Positions 17,845 to 26,862 are shown, counted from the first letter of the stretch. The stretch is 64,000 nucleotides of DNA from Amycolatopsis aidingensis (GCF_018885265.1 NZ_CP076538.1:7228001-7292000), one strand, 5' to 3'. A program made the numbers and translations. Notes: a model not told the origin generated them from the sequence alone.

Positions 17845-19165
17845 TTCCGCCCGCGCCGCCATCGAAGCCGTGACCTCGGCGTTCACCGAGCTGGCTTATC
17901 CGGGGGACACCGTGGACCCCGGCCCGGACGGGCCGGTCGGCTGGCCGGGCTACGACGAGGCGCGGACCCGCGCGGCACAGCGCACCGGCGAGCGGGAGTC
18001 GGTGGTCTGCGGGGTCGGCAAGATCGGCGGCACCGAGGCCGTGCTGGTCTCCTTCGAGTTCGGCTTTCTCGGTGGTTCCCTCGGCGGGCGGACCGGGTTG
18101 CGGATCGAGCGGGCCTTCGCCAGTGCCCGCGAGCTGGGCGCGCCGGTGGTGACGCTGGTGGCGACCGGGGGAAGCCGGATGCAGGAGGGTATGCGGGCAC
18201 TCACCCAGTTGCAGCGCATTGCCCGCGCCACCGCGCTGACCAGGCGCGCCGGGCTGCCGCAGGTCGCGGTGTTGCGGGATCCGGCCACCGGCGGCGGATG
18301 GGCCACGCTGGGCGCGGGCGCCGATGTGACCCTGGCCCTGCCGGGGGCGCAGATCGGGTTCGCCGGGTCGCGGGTGCGGCCGCCGGGGGACCCGCACGCC
18401 TACACCGCCGAGGGCCAGCTGGAGTCCGGCCACATCGACCAGATCGTGCCGCCGGAGCGGCTGCGCGGCAGCCTGGAGCGCTGGCTACGGCTGCTCACCA
18501 GCACGGAGCCGGTGGCACCGGCGCCGCCGCCAGCGGCACTGGGCACGGTCTCCTTGCCGCGCACCGGCTGGGAGGCGGTGCGCAGGGCCCGCGACCCGAA
18601 CCGGCCCCGTGCGGTGTCCTATCTGGACGCCTACTTCGAATGGCGGGAGGAGATCGGCGGCGACCGTTGCGGTGCGGTCGATCCCGGAGTGCGCTGCGGC
18701 TTCGGCCTGCGCGACGGGGTCCCGGTGGCGTACGCCGCGCAATGCGGCACGCCGACCCTGCCGGCCGGATTCCGCACGGCCGCACGGCTGGTGCGGCTGG
18801 CCGACCGGCTCGGCATCCCGGTCCTCACACTGGTGGACACGCCGGGCGCGGCCAATGACGCCGCCGCCGAGCAGGCCGGGGCCGGGCCGGCGATCGCGGA
18901 GCTGTTCGCCGCGGTGGCCGGTGCCACGGTGCCCGTCACGACGCTGGTGATCGGCGAAGGTGGTTCCGGCGGGGCGCTCGCCTTCGCGGCACCGGGGCAC
19001 ACCTGGGTGACGCCGGACAGCTACTTCGCGGTCATCTCACCGGAGGCGGCGGTGTCCATCCTCAAGCGCGCGACCTCGGAGGTGCCCGCGACCGCGGATC
19101 AGCTCCGGCTGCGCCCGCAGGACCTGGTGGACCTGGGCATCGCCCGTGGAATCGTCCGGCGGTGA
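17837..19165 (+). CDS. Fused acetyl-CoA-carboxylase-type carboxyltransferase (beta-alpha)
   Basis: This is a 442-residue crotonase-fold carboxyltransferase with two halves. The first resembles AccD (FEFGFLGGSLGGRTG, ATGGSRMQEG); the second resembles AccA (PVLTLVDTPGA, GEGGSGGALAFA, VISPEAAVSILKR). No zinc-finger cysteines precede the first half. Such enzymes move a carboxyl group between biotin and acyl-CoA. The ATG overlaps the matB stop (translational coupling), so it belongs to the malonate operon. In the known mat operon this slot is held by malonyl-CoA decarboxylase MatA. Here the enzyme may instead pass the malonyl-CoA carboxyl to a biotin carrier, or feed malonyl-CoA into another pathway. 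No biotin carboxylase or biotin carrier gene is adjacent. Related proteins are sometimes called malonate decarboxylase beta/gamma subunits. Confidence 0.8.
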   Translation: MPDSARAAIEAVTSAFTELAYPGDTVDPGPDGPVGWPGYDEARTRAAQRTGERESVVCGVGKIGGTEAVLVSFEFGFLGGSLGGRTGLRIERAFASARELGAPVVTLVATGGSRMQEGMRALTQLQRIARATALTRRAGLPQVAVLRDPATGGGWATLGAGADVTLALPGAQIGFAGSRVRPPGDPHAYTAEGQLESGHIDQIVPPERLRGSLERWLRLLTSTEPVAPAPPPAALGTVSLPRTGWEAVRRARDPNRPRAVSYLDAYFEWREEIGGDRCGAVDPGVRCGFGLRDGVPVAYAAQCGTPTLPAGFRTAARLVRLADRLGIPVLTLVDTPGAANDAAAEQAGAGPAIAELFAAVAGATVPVTTLVIGEGGSGGALAFAAPGHTWVTPDSYFAVISPEAAVSILKRATSEVPATADQLRLRPQDLVDLGIARGIVRR

Positions 19166-19195
19166 ACACGGTAGACAGCGCCTAGGCTCGTTGGC

Positions 19196-19636
19196 ATGCC
19201 GAACGACCTCTCGCCGCGGCTCGCCGCGATCGTGGCCGCCCTGCCGCTGACACCGGAATCCAGGGTGCTGGAGATCGGCTGCGGGCCCGGCGCCGCCGCC
19301 AGGGCCGTGGCCGCCCGGCTGGACACCGGGCACATCCTGGCCACCGATCGGTCCGCCAAGGCGATCGCGCAGGCGCGGGAGACCTGCGCGGCCGAGATCG
19401 CCACGGGCAGGCTGAGCCTGCGGCAGGTCGCGGCGGAGTCCTTCCAGCTCGAACCCGGTGAGGAACCGTTCGACCTGGTGTTCGCCGTCCGCGTCGGGGC
19501 GCTGGACGGGCGGCATCCGGAGGCTGGCAAGCGGGCACTCGCCCGCATCGCCGCCGCGATGGCGCCCGGCGGCAGGTTGTTCATCGACGGCGGTGACCCG
19601 CTGCGCGAGCTGCCGGTCACCCCGGCCACGCGGTGA
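19196..19636 (+). CDS. Small class I SAM-dependent methyltransferase
   Basis: This 146-residue protein has the SAM-binding motif I (VLEIGCGPGAAARAVA), the acidic end of strand 2 (ILATDRSAKAIAQA) and a motif-IV-like strand (FDLVFAVRVGALDG). At this length it is the minimal Rossmann core, without the extra C-terminal strands of larger members. The substrate is unknown. It starts 31 bp after the carboxyltransferase and ends 4 bp before the XRE-type regulator, so it is probably co-transcribed with that regulator. Confidence 0.82.
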   Translation: MPNDLSPRLAAIVAALPLTPESRVLEIGCGPGAAARAVAARLDTGHILATDRSAKAIAQARETCAAEIATGRLSLRQVAAESFQLEPGEEPFDLVFAVRVGALDGRHPEAGKRALARIAAAMAPGGRLFIDGGDPLRELPVTPATR

Positions 19637-19639
19637 GCC

Positions 19640-20449
19640 ATGCCTGCCGATAGCCGCCGCGAGCAGCTGCGCGACTTCCTGCGTACCCGCCGGGCCAGGC
19701 TGACCCCCGCCGAGGTCGGCATGGTGGCCGCTGGCAAGCGCCGCACCCCCGGCCTGCGCCGGGAGGAGCTCGCGGTGCTCGCCGGGGTCGGGGTGTCCTG
19801 GTACACCTGGCTGGAACAGGGCCGGGAGATCAACGTCTCGGCCGAGGTGCTGGACGCGATCGGCACCGCCCTGCGGCTGACCGAGCCGGAGCGCGCGCAC
19901 CTGTACCTGCTGGCCGGGCTCAACCCGCCACCGGCCGCGGCGGGTGGTGCCAGGGTGACCCCGGAGCTGCGGCAGCTGCTCGAGGCCTGGACGCCGCGGC
20001 CCGCGATCCTGCGGGACCGGTACTGGAACCTGCTCGCGATCAACGAGGCGACCCGGACCGTGTTCGGCTACGACGACACCGACCGCAACTGCCTGATCTC
20101 CTTCTTCACCAACGCCCGGTATCGCGGGATGCATGTGCACTGGGACTCGATCGCACCGGCCGCCGTGGCCGCCTTCCGCGCCAGCGCGGCACAGGCACCC
20201 GAGGATCCCGAGTTCGGCCGGGTGGTCGATGAGCTCACTGCCGTCAGCCCCGAGTTCGCCGAGATGTGGGCGCGGCACGAGGTGGGCGTCCCTGCCCAGG
20301 CGGTGAAGGCGGTCCGGCATCCGGAGGCAGGCGAGTTGTTCTTCGACCTGACCACGTTGACCCCGGCCGACCATCCTGGCTGGTACCTGGAGCTGTACAA
20401 CCCGCGTCCGGGCACCGGGACCGGCGAGCGGCTCGGCTGCCCGGACTGA
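19640..20449 (+). CDS. XRE-family regulator with MmyB-type sensor domain
   Basis: This is a 269-residue transcription factor. An N-terminal helix-turn-helix (residues about 10-80; FLRTRRARLTPAEVG, RTPGLRREELAVLAGVGVSW, YTWLEQGRE) is followed by the PAS-like MmyB ligand-binding domain (LLEAWTPRPAILRDRYWNLL, NCLISFFTNARYRGMHVHWD, LFFDLTTLTPADHPGWYLEL). MmyB-type regulators in actinomycetes are commonly found beside short-chain dehydrogenase genes and are thought to bind fatty-acid-like ligands. An SDR gene follows here, so it is the likely target. The start ATG lies just after the methyltransferase stop. Confidence 0.9.
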   Translation: MPADSRREQLRDFLRTRRARLTPAEVGMVAAGKRRTPGLRREELAVLAGVGVSWYTWLEQGREINVSAEVLDAIGTALRLTEPERAHLYLLAGLNPPPAAAGGARVTPELRQLLEAWTPRPAILRDRYWNLLAINEATRTVFGYDDTDRNCLISFFTNARYRGMHVHWDSIAPAAVAAFRASAAQAPEDPEFGRVVDELTAVSPEFAEMWARHEVGVPAQAVKAVRHPEAGELFFDLTTLTPADHPGWYLELYNPRPGTGTGERLGCPD

Positions 20450-20528
20450 CCGGCATCAGGGTGGTGGTGGCACACCCAGGTTTCCCGCGCACTGTATGGT
20501 CCGCGCGCCGGTGGGCAGGCTGGATCCC

Positions 20529-21287
20529 ATGACACGCAACGTTTCCCGGTTCGAAGACAAGATCGCATTGGTCACCGGCGGCACCAGTGGCATGGGGCTG
20601 GTCACCGCGCGACGGCTGCTCACCGAGGGTGCGCGGGTGGTCATCACCGGCCGGGACCGCGCCCGGCTGGATGCCGCCGCGGCCGAGCTGGACGGCGGCG
20701 ACCGGCTGCTCGCGGTGCCCGGCGATGTGGCGGACCTGGCCGGGCTGGACGCGCTGATGGCCACGATCCGGGACCGGTACGGGCGGCTGGACGTGCTCTT
20801 CGCCAACGCGGGGATCGCGGCGTTCCGGCCCACCAGCGAGATCACCGAGGCCGAGTTCGACCGGATGCTGGACATCAACCTGAAGGGGGTGTTCTTCACC
20901 GTCCAGAAGGCCCTGCCGCTGCTGTCCGAGCAGGCCGCGATCGTGCTCAACGCCTCCTGGACGGTGCACCGCGGCATGTCCGGCGCCGCGCTCTACGCGG
21001 CGACCAAGGCCGCGGTGCACAACCTGGCACACACCCTCGCTGCCGAGCTGGCGCCAAGGGGGATCCGGGTCAACTCGGTCAGCCCCGGCTACATCGAGAC
21101 CCCGATGTACCACGAGAACGTCCCCGCCGAGGCGCAGCCCGCGGTCGCCGCCACGGTGGCCGCGGGCCGGGTCGGCACCGCCGATGAGGTGGCGGCCGCG
21201 GTTGCCTTCCTGGCCTCGGCGGAGGCGTCCTATGTCAATGGTCAGGACCTGATCATCGACGGCGGCCTGGTCGCAGCCGCGCGCTGA
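20529..21287 (+). CDS. Short-chain dehydrogenase/reductase (SDR)
   Basis: This is a 252-residue classical SDR oxidoreductase. The NAD(P)-binding motif is TGGTSGMG (residues 17-24), followed by NAG (LFANAGIA), the catalytic Tyr-X3-Lys (YAATK) and the typical C-terminal FLASAEASYVNGQDLIIDGG. The arginine in TGRDRARL after strand 2 suggests NADPH preference. The catalytic Ser position is occupied within NASWTVHRG. The ATG at 20529 is chosen because it gives the family's length; an upstream frame from 20496 adds an atypical tail. It probably is controlled by the preceding MmyB-type regulator. The substrate is unknown. Confidence 0.9.
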   Translation: MTRNVSRFEDKIALVTGGTSGMGLVTARRLLTEGARVVITGRDRARLDAAAAELDGGDRLLAVPGDVADLAGLDALMATIRDRYGRLDVLFANAGIAAFRPTSEITEAEFDRMLDINLKGVFFTVQKALPLLSEQAAIVLNASWTVHRGMSGAALYAATKAAVHNLAHTLAAELAPRGIRVNSVSPGYIETPMYHENVPAEAQPAVAATVAAGRVGTADEVAAAVAFLASAEASYVNGQDLIIDGGLVAAAR

Positions 21288-21297
21288 GCGTCCACCG

Positions 21298-22035
21298 TCA
21301 GATGCCGCAACTGGGCGCGTCCCAGTACCGGCTGGAGCGGTGATCGGCGTGGATGTGGTCGTTGTGCCCAGGGAAGCCGGGGCCGAGGATCCCGCGGAAA
21401 CCGTGGTGCCGGGCGCGTTTGGCCAGGGTGCACAGCGAGTGCGGGCCCGCGCCGAGGTCCGCGGCGTGGCCGTAGAGGTGCCTGCTGTTGGAGGCGCCAC
21501 CGACCCGGTTGTTGCAGGCGACGCTGCGGAACCCGCTGGTCACCCGGATCGGCTGGTCACCGAGGGCGTGCCGCATGGCCTGTAGTTTCCACATCGACAC
21601 CAGCGCGTTCGATTTCGCCTGCGCGGCGGACACCCGGCCGCCCGCCCAGCTGGAGTTGCAGTTGTTCAGCTCGGCGTAGGAAAAGTTCGCCGGGGTGCAG
21701 TCGTTGTCCTGCAGGTCGTAGATCTTGCCGAAGGTCTGCGGGCCCGCGATGCCGTCGACGGCGAGGCCGTAGGCCCGCTGGAACCGGGTGACCGCGGCCT
21801 TGGTCGCCGGGCCGTACACCCCGTCGATGGCAATGACGTTGCCGTAGCCGGGGTAGCCGGAAACCCGGATCTGCAGCTGCCGTACGTCGCTTCCGGAGTC
21901 ACCCTGCGAAAGGGTGCGCCCCCAGGTGTAGCAACCGTCCGCCTGAGCCGGAGCGGCGACCACGGTGCCGACGACGACCGAGGTCGCGAGTCCGACCAGC
22001 AACGCGACGAGAAGTCTGGCGATACGTCCGTGCAT
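21298..22035 (-). CDS. Secreted peptidoglycan-binding D-Ala-D-Ala carboxypeptidase, M15 family
   Basis: This is a 245-residue exported protein. A signal peptide spans residues 1-32 (LLVALLVGLATSVVVG...APAQA). A peptidoglycan-binding repeat domain covers about 45-105 (GDSGSDVRQLQ, DGVYGPATKAAVTRFQ). A zinc peptidase M15A domain follows, with ligands in SRHLYGHAADL (H186, D193) and HNDHIHAD (H227 or H229). Enzymes of this type trim D-Ala-D-Ala ends of cell-wall peptides. Six cysteines suggest disulfides. The ATG at 22035 has AGGGAGATC upstream, whereas the longer frame starts inside the promoter. It is monocistronic and convergent with the SDR gene. Confidence 0.9.
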   Translation of the reverse strand: MHGRIARLLVALLVGLATSVVVGTVVAAPAQADGCYTWGRTLSQGDSGSDVRQLQIRVSGYPGYGNVIAIDGVYGPATKAAVTRFQRAYGLAVDGIAGPQTFGKIYDLQDNDCTPANFSYAELNNCNSSWAGGRVSAAQAKSNALVSMWKLQAMRHALGDQPIRVTSGFRSVACNNRVGGASNSRHLYGHAADLGAGPHSLCTLAKRARHHGFRGILGPGFPGHNDHIHADHRSSRYWDAPSCGI

Positions 22036-22161
22036 GACGATCTCCCTTGCCGGAACGAGTGACACTCGGCAGGGTGTAGTAACACCGATATCGAGTCAAC
22101 GAATCACCCGATCTGTCCTGATCCGGACACGCCAGCCAACTTTTTCCTGAAATGGAGCCAA

Positions 22162-22175
22162 CCCGCGTGCGCGGG
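22162..22175 (-). terminator. Hairpin after the beta-glucosidase gene
   Basis: CCCGC-GTGC-GCGGG forms a short GC-rich hairpin just after the stop of the last gene of the cebEFG-bgl operon. On the minus strand it is followed, about 15 bases on, by an A-rich run. It is a weak but plausible terminator; the M15 gene promoter lies between it and 22036. Confidence 0.45.
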
Positions 22176-22182
22176 GCCGTGA

Positions 22183-23589
22183 TCAGGAGACGCGCACGCC
22201 GTTGTCCGCGATGACCTGCGCGTACTGGAACGCGCTCAGTTTCGGGGTACGCCGCTGGGTGGCGTAGTCCACATGCACCAGCCCGAACCGCTTGGCATAT
22301 CCCTCCGCCCACTCGAAGTTGTCCAGCAGCGACCAGTAGAAGTACCCGCGCAGGTCCACCCCCTGATCCAGGGCCACCCGCGCGGCCCGCAGGTGCGCGG
22401 TGAGGAACTCGGCCCGGTCCAGGTCCTCCACCCCGTCCTCGGTCAGCACATCCGGGTAGGCCGCGCCGTTCTCGGTGACATAGAACGGCAGCCCGGGGTA
22501 GCGCTGGTGCAGGTCGAGCAGCAGCGTGGTCAGGCCGTCCGGGTTCACCTCCCAGTCGGAGTCGGTACGCGGCAGGTTCCGCCGGGGGAAGCTGACGTGC
22601 TCGGCGCCGACCCACGGTGAGGGCGGGCCGGACTCCCCGTCCCGGTGACCGGAGACGTGATGGTCGCGGTAGTAGTTAACCCCGAGCAGGTCCAGTGGTG
22701 CCGCGATGCGCTCCAGGTCGCCGTCCCGCAGGTGCGCGGCCAGCTGGTACGGGGCGAGGTCGGCGAGCAGGTCATCGGGATAGGCGCCGCGCAGCAACGG
22801 TTCCAGGAAGAACCGGTTCTGCAGCCCGTCGATCCGCCTGGCCGCCTCCACGTCCACCGGGTCACGCGGGTCGGCCGCCTGCACCGGGAACAGGTTCAGG
22901 GTGATGCCTGCCTGCGCGGTCGGAGCATGCTCGCGGATCACCTCCAGCCCGTGCCCGTGTGCCAGCAGCAGGTGGTGACCGGCCGCGACGGCGGCGTGCG
23001 GGTCGGTGCGGCCCGGGGCGTGCTTGCCCGCGGCGTAGCCGAGAAAGGAGGAGCACCACGGCTCGTTGAAGGTGGTCCAGTTCGCCACCCGGTCGCCCAG
23101 CACGCCCAGCACGCTCTCGGTGTACTCGGCGAACCGGTAGACGGTCTCCCTGTTCGCCCAGCCGCCCCGGTCCTCCAGCGCCTGCGGCAGGTCCCAGTGG
23201 TACAGCGTCGGCCACGGCGCGATGTCGTGCGCCAGCAACTCGTCCACCAGCCGCTGGTAGAAGTCCAGCCCGGCCGGATTCACCGCGCCACCGTCCGGCC
23301 GCACCCTTGGCCAGGCGATGGAGAACCGGTACGCCCTGATTCCCAGGTCGGCCATCAGCGCGACGTCCTCGGCCATCCGCCGGTAGTGGTCGGCCGCGGG
23401 ATCCCCGGTGTCCCCACCCACCACGGCGCCGGGCTGCCGGCAGAAGACGTCCCAGATCGAGGCCGACCGTCCGTCCACTGTGGTGGAACCTTCGACCTGG
23501 AAGGCCGCGGTGGCGACTCCCCAGACGAAATTGTTCGGAAAAGGAACGATTTCCGCTCGCTGGCTGGCCTCGTCACGTAGAACCGACAT
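22183..23589 (-). CDS. bglC: GH1 beta-glucosidase (BglC-like)
   Basis: This is a 468-residue glycoside hydrolase family 1 enzyme without a signal peptide, so it is cytoplasmic. The acid/base is Glu176 in TFNEPW and the nucleophile is Glu373 in YVTENG; the N-terminal FVWGVATAAFQVEGS and the C-terminal YFYWSLLDNFEWAEGYAKRFGLV are family hallmarks. It splits cellobiose and short cello-oligosaccharides to glucose. The ATG follows AAGGGG and lies 4 bp after the stop of the second permease gene, so it is the last gene of the importer operon. This matches the cebEFG-bglC order known from Streptomyces. Expression should follow the CebR boxes upstream of cebE. Confidence 0.95.
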   Translation of the reverse strand: MSVLRDEASQRAEIVPFPNNFVWGVATAAFQVEGSTTVDGRSASIWDVFCRQPGAVVGGDTGDPAADHYRRMAEDVALMADLGIRAYRFSIAWPRVRPDGGAVNPAGLDFYQRLVDELLAHDIAPWPTLYHWDLPQALEDRGGWANRETVYRFAEYTESVLGVLGDRVANWTTFNEPWCSSFLGYAAGKHAPGRTDPHAAVAAGHHLLLAHGHGLEVIREHAPTAQAGITLNLFPVQAADPRDPVDVEAARRIDGLQNRFFLEPLLRGAYPDDLLADLAPYQLAAHLRDGDLERIAAPLDLLGVNYYRDHHVSGHRDGESGPPSPWVGAEHVSFPRRNLPRTDSDWEVNPDGLTTLLLDLHQRYPGLPFYVTENGAAYPDVLTEDGVEDLDRAEFLTAHLRAARVALDQGVDLRGYFYWSLLDNFEWAEGYAKRFGLVHVDYATQRRTPKLSAFQYAQVIADNGVRVS

Positions 23590-23592
23590 GAA

Positions 23593-24462
23593 TTACCCCT
23601 TCACAGCACCTTGCATGATCCCGGCCACAATCTGCCGGCCGAGTACGAGAAACACGATCAGAATCGGGATCGTCGCCAGGGTGGTCCCGGCCAGCACCAG
23701 CGAGTAGTCGATGTAGAAGCCGCTCTGCAGCTGTTCCAGTGCCAGTTGGACGGTCGGGTTGTCCGCGTCCAGCACCACCAGCGGCCAGAGGAAGTCGTTC
23801 CATGAGGTCATGAACGTGAACATGGCCAGGATCGCGGCCGCAGGGCGCACCGCGGGAAGGCAGACATGCCAGAAGATCCGGATCATGCTGCACCCGTCCA
23901 CCCTGGCCGCCTCGATCAGCTCGTACGGCACCGCGCCGACGGTGTACTGCCGCATCCAGAACACCCCGAACGCGGTCACCAGGTTGGGCACGATCACCGC
24001 CTGCAGACCCCCTGCCCAGCCGAGCTCGGACATCGCCATGTACAGCGGGATCACCCCGAGCTGCACCGGAACGGCCAGGGTGAGCACGATGAAAACGAAC
24101 AGCGGTTTACGGCCCCGGAAACGCAGTTTCGCGAAGGCGAACCCGGCGAGGGCGGAGAACAGCACCGTGGTCAGCGTGACCGTGCTCGCCACGATGAAAC
24201 TGTTGCCAAGCGACTTCCAGAACGGCACCGTGTCGAACACCCTGGCCGCGTTGGCGAAGAAGTTGCCACCGGGCAGCAGCGGGGGAATCTCCTCGGTGAG
24301 CATCCCGCTGTCCCTGCTGGCGACCAGGAAGGACCAGTAGAACGGGAACAGCGAGCCGAGCACGAAGGCGATCAGCAGGCCGTACACCAGGAAACCCGGA
24401 CGGTCCATTCCGGTGGCCCCGGTACGCCCGCGGCGCCGGGCCGGTAGCAGGGAGGCCGTCAT
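23593..24462 (-). CDS. cebG: Cellobiose ABC transporter permease, CebG-like
   Basis: This is a 289-residue inner-membrane permease of the sugar-importer (CUT1/MalG) type with six transmembrane segments. The cytoplasmic EAA loop (YELIEAARVDGCSMIRIFWH, then VCLPAVRP) contacts the ATPase. The start ATG overlaps the stop of the first permease gene (ATGA), so the two are translationally coupled. No ATPase gene lies in the operon. CebEFG systems of Streptomyces depend on the shared MsiK ATPase, and the same is likely here. Confidence 0.92.
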   Translation of the reverse strand: MTASLLPARRRGRTGATGMDRPGFLVYGLLIAFVLGSLFPFYWSFLVASRDSGMLTEEIPPLLPGGNFFANAARVFDTVPFWKSLGNSFIVASTVTLTTVLFSALAGFAFAKLRFRGRKPLFVFIVLTLAVPVQLGVIPLYMAMSELGWAGGLQAVIVPNLVTAFGVFWMRQYTVGAVPYELIEAARVDGCSMIRIFWHVCLPAVRPAAAILAMFTFMTSWNDFLWPLVVLDADNPTVQLALEQLQSGFYIDYSLVLAGTTLATIPILIVFLVLGRQIVAGIMQGAVKG

Positions 24463-25451
24463 TCGTCCACCTCCCCGCTGCTGACGAACCTGCGGGTCAG
24501 CAGGAAGTTGACCAGCGCGACGAGCACGACGATGAGGAAGAGGATCCAGGCGACCGCCGCGGCGTAGCCGAGGTCGAAGTTCTCGAAGGCGGACTGGTAC
24601 ATGTACATGGTCATGGTCTGGAACTGGTTCTCGGAGCCACCGTTCGAGCCAGGCAGGGCGTCGAAAAGGCGTGGCTCGGTGAAGATCTGCAACCCGCCGA
24701 TGGTCGAGGTGATCACCACGAAGATCAGGGTCGGCCGCAGCATCGGCAGGGTGACGGTGACGAACCGGCGAAACGGCCCCGCTCCGTCCACAATGGCCGC
24801 TTCCTGTACCTCGCGAGGGATGGCCTGCATGGCGGCCAGCACGATCAGCGCGTTGTACCCGGTCCAGCGCCAGTTCACCATGGTGGCGATCGCCAGGTGG
24901 CTGGCGAACCGGTCGGCCTGCCAGTCGATCCGGTCCAGGCCGACCACCTCCAGCACCGAGTTCACCAGCCCGTACTGCGGGCCGAACAGGTTGGCGAAGA
25001 TGATCCCGATGGCCACCAGGCTCGCCGCGTAGGGCAGCAGGACACCGACCCGCCAGCCGGTCGGCCCGCGCAGCCGGGCGTTCAGCAGGGCGGCCAGCGC
25101 GATCGCGATCACGATCTGCGGCCCGCTGGAGAGCACGAAGATGCTCAGGGTGTTGACCAGGGTCTTCCAGAACTGCTCGTCGGCCAGCAGCAGCTCGTAG
25201 TTCTCCAGCCAGACGAGCTCGGGATCGGTGGACCCGATCTCCCAGTCGAACACCGACACGTACGCCGTGTACAGCAGCGGGAACAGGCCGACCAGCCCGA
25301 AGATGACGAAGAACGGCGCGATGTAGAGGTACGGGGAGTACTTCACGTCCCAGCGGTTGAGGCGCTGCCGCCATCGCCGGGGAGTGCCGGCGCGCCGCTC
25401 CCGATCCGGCCGCTGCCGCCGTGGAGTGTCCACCACGGTGCGTGTCGTCAT
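24459..25451 (-). CDS. cebF: Cellobiose ABC transporter permease, CebF-like
   Basis: This is a 330-residue permease of the CUT1/MalF type. A basic N-terminal tail (residues 1-38) precedes the first membrane segment (YLYIAPFFVIFGLVGLFPLL). The EAA loop reads AIPREVQEAAIVDGAGPFRRF. The segment FTEPRLFDALPGSNGGSENQ is an extracytoplasmic loop typical of oligosaccharide permeases. The ATG at 25451 has GGAAGG upstream. It lies between the binding protein and the second permease, which completes the importer apart from the ATPase. Confidence 0.92.
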   Translation of the reverse strand: MTTRTVVDTPRRQRPDRERRAGTPRRWRQRLNRWDVKYSPYLYIAPFFVIFGLVGLFPLLYTAYVSVFDWEIGSTDPELVWLENYELLLADEQFWKTLVNTLSIFVLSSGPQIVIAIALAALLNARLRGPTGWRVGVLLPYAASLVAIGIIFANLFGPQYGLVNSVLEVVGLDRIDWQADRFASHLAIATMVNWRWTGYNALIVLAAMQAIPREVQEAAIVDGAGPFRRFVTVTLPMLRPTLIFVVITSTIGGLQIFTEPRLFDALPGSNGGSENQFQTMTMYMYQSAFENFDLGYAAAVAWILFLIVVLVALVNFLLTRRFVSSGEVDE

Positions 25452-25521
25452 GCGTTGCCTTCCTCGATGAGCCCGCGGGTTCGCCGCGACGGTGAGCCGC
25501 CCCGGCGAACCCGCGACAGAA

Positions 25522-26817
25522 CTACCTGCCGACCCGTTTCGCCCCGTTGACGAAGTTGTTCCAGGCCTCATCCGGCGAGGTGCCCTGTTCCACCGACTGC
25601 AACACCGGTGCGGCGACGTTCTCCTGGATCTGCCCGTCGCCCGGTCCCTTGTACTGGGCGGAGGGGACCTTCTTGGCCTGCTCCGCGAACAGGGCACCGA
25701 CCTCGGCGCCGCCGAAGTACTCGTTGCTGTGCTCCCGCAGCTCCGTCGACTCCAGCGCCTGCACCTGGCTCGGGAAAGTGCCCTTGGCGCGGAAGGCACG
25801 TAGTTGCTGTTCCGGCGCGGTCAGCCAGGCGGCCAGCTCGGCGGCCTCCTCCGGATGCGCGCTCTGCTTCGGCACGGTCAGGTAGGAGCCACCCCAGTTC
25901 CCGCCACCGCCGGGGAAGGCGTCGGTGACCGCCCACTTGCCCTTGTGCTTGGCGCCTGCCTGCTCCTCGATCACGCCGAGCATCCAGGCCGGGCACGTCT
26001 TGGTGGCGAAGGCGCCCTGCTTGAACCCGCTGTTCCACTCGTTGCTGAACGCGGTCAGGCCCGCCGACTGGCCGCGTTCCACCGCCGCGGTCACCTGGTC
26101 CCATGCCTGTTTGATCTCGGGGTTGCGCTCCACCGTGAGGTTGTCCTGCCGGTCGAAGTAGCCGACCTCGAGCTGGTTCACCATCGCGTTGAAGTTCTGC
26201 GCCGCCGAGTCGAACCAGGCGACGTCCGAGTTCGCGATGAAGTCGTCCCCCGCCGCGAAGTAGCTCTCCCAGGTCTGGAACAGCGGTTTGACGCTCTCCG
26301 GATCCGATGGCAGGCCCGCGGCCTCGAACATGTCCTTGCGGTAGCACATCGCCAGTGGCCCGATATCGGTCCCGTAGCCGAGCAGGCTGCCGTCCTTGGC
26401 CTTGCCGGCCTCGTACTTCCAGTCCAGCCACCGGTCCGGGCCGACGCCCTCCGGCCCGATCTCCTCCAGGTTGTGGAACTGGCCCGCCTTGTCCAGGATG
26501 TCGGCGAGGTGCCCCTCCTCGACCGCCTCGATATCGGCGAGGCCGGAGCCCGCGCCGAGCTTGGTGATCAGGTTCTGGTGGTGTGGCCCCGCCTGCCCGG
26601 TCTTGCGGTGGCTGATGGTGATCTCCGGGTGCGCCGCGTCGTACTCCTGCAGCAGCTCCTCATAGCCGAACTCGGTGAAGGTCGCGATGCTGAGTTCGAC
26701 CGGCCCTTCGCCGTCAGCGGAGCCGGTCTCGTCGGAACCGCCACAGGCGGACGCCACCATTGCCGCCGTTGCCAGCATCGTCGTCAGAATCAGGCCCCGT
26801 CTCCGCTGTTCTCGCAC
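25522..26817 (-). CDS. cebE: Cellobiose/cello-oligosaccharide-binding lipoprotein, CebE-like
   Basis: This is a 431-residue extracellular solute-binding protein of family 1. The N-terminus has a lipoprotein signal with lipobox VASAC (Cys at about residue 25), followed by a GGSDETGS linker, so it is anchored to the outer face of the membrane. The body shows the typical pattern (EEGHLADILDK, WFDSAAQNFNAM, TAPEQQLRAF). The GTG at 26817 follows GAGGGG. It is the first gene of the importer operon; its promoter carries two CebR-type boxes 46 and 174 bp upstream. Cellobiose as ligand is inferred from the cluster, not from the sequence alone. Confidence 0.92.
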   Translation of the reverse strand: MREQRRRGLILTTMLATAAMVASACGGSDETGSADGEGPVELSIATFTEFGYEELLQEYDAAHPEITISHRKTGQAGPHHQNLITKLGAGSGLADIEAVEEGHLADILDKAGQFHNLEEIGPEGVGPDRWLDWKYEAGKAKDGSLLGYGTDIGPLAMCYRKDMFEAAGLPSDPESVKPLFQTWESYFAAGDDFIANSDVAWFDSAAQNFNAMVNQLEVGYFDRQDNLTVERNPEIKQAWDQVTAAVERGQSAGLTAFSNEWNSGFKQGAFATKTCPAWMLGVIEEQAGAKHKGKWAVTDAFPGGGGNWGGSYLTVPKQSAHPEEAAELAAWLTAPEQQLRAFRAKGTFPSQVQALESTELREHSNEYFGGAEVGALFAEQAKKVPSAQYKGPGDGQIQENVAAPVLQSVEQGTSPDEAWNNFVNGAKRVGR

Positions 26818-26862
26818 GGTAACCCCTCGTCAATTGGCTGATGGATCAGGTCGAGCATTCAC

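Noticed and set aside
14985..17873. 962-codon open frame overlapping matC and matB
   Set aside because: Arg/Gly-rich out-of-frame shadow of two well-supported genes.
23593..25374. 593-codon frame suggesting one long permease
   Set aside because: Only its last 289 codons (from 24462) are real permease; the upstream part is a shadow of cebF. The two genes overlap by ATGA.
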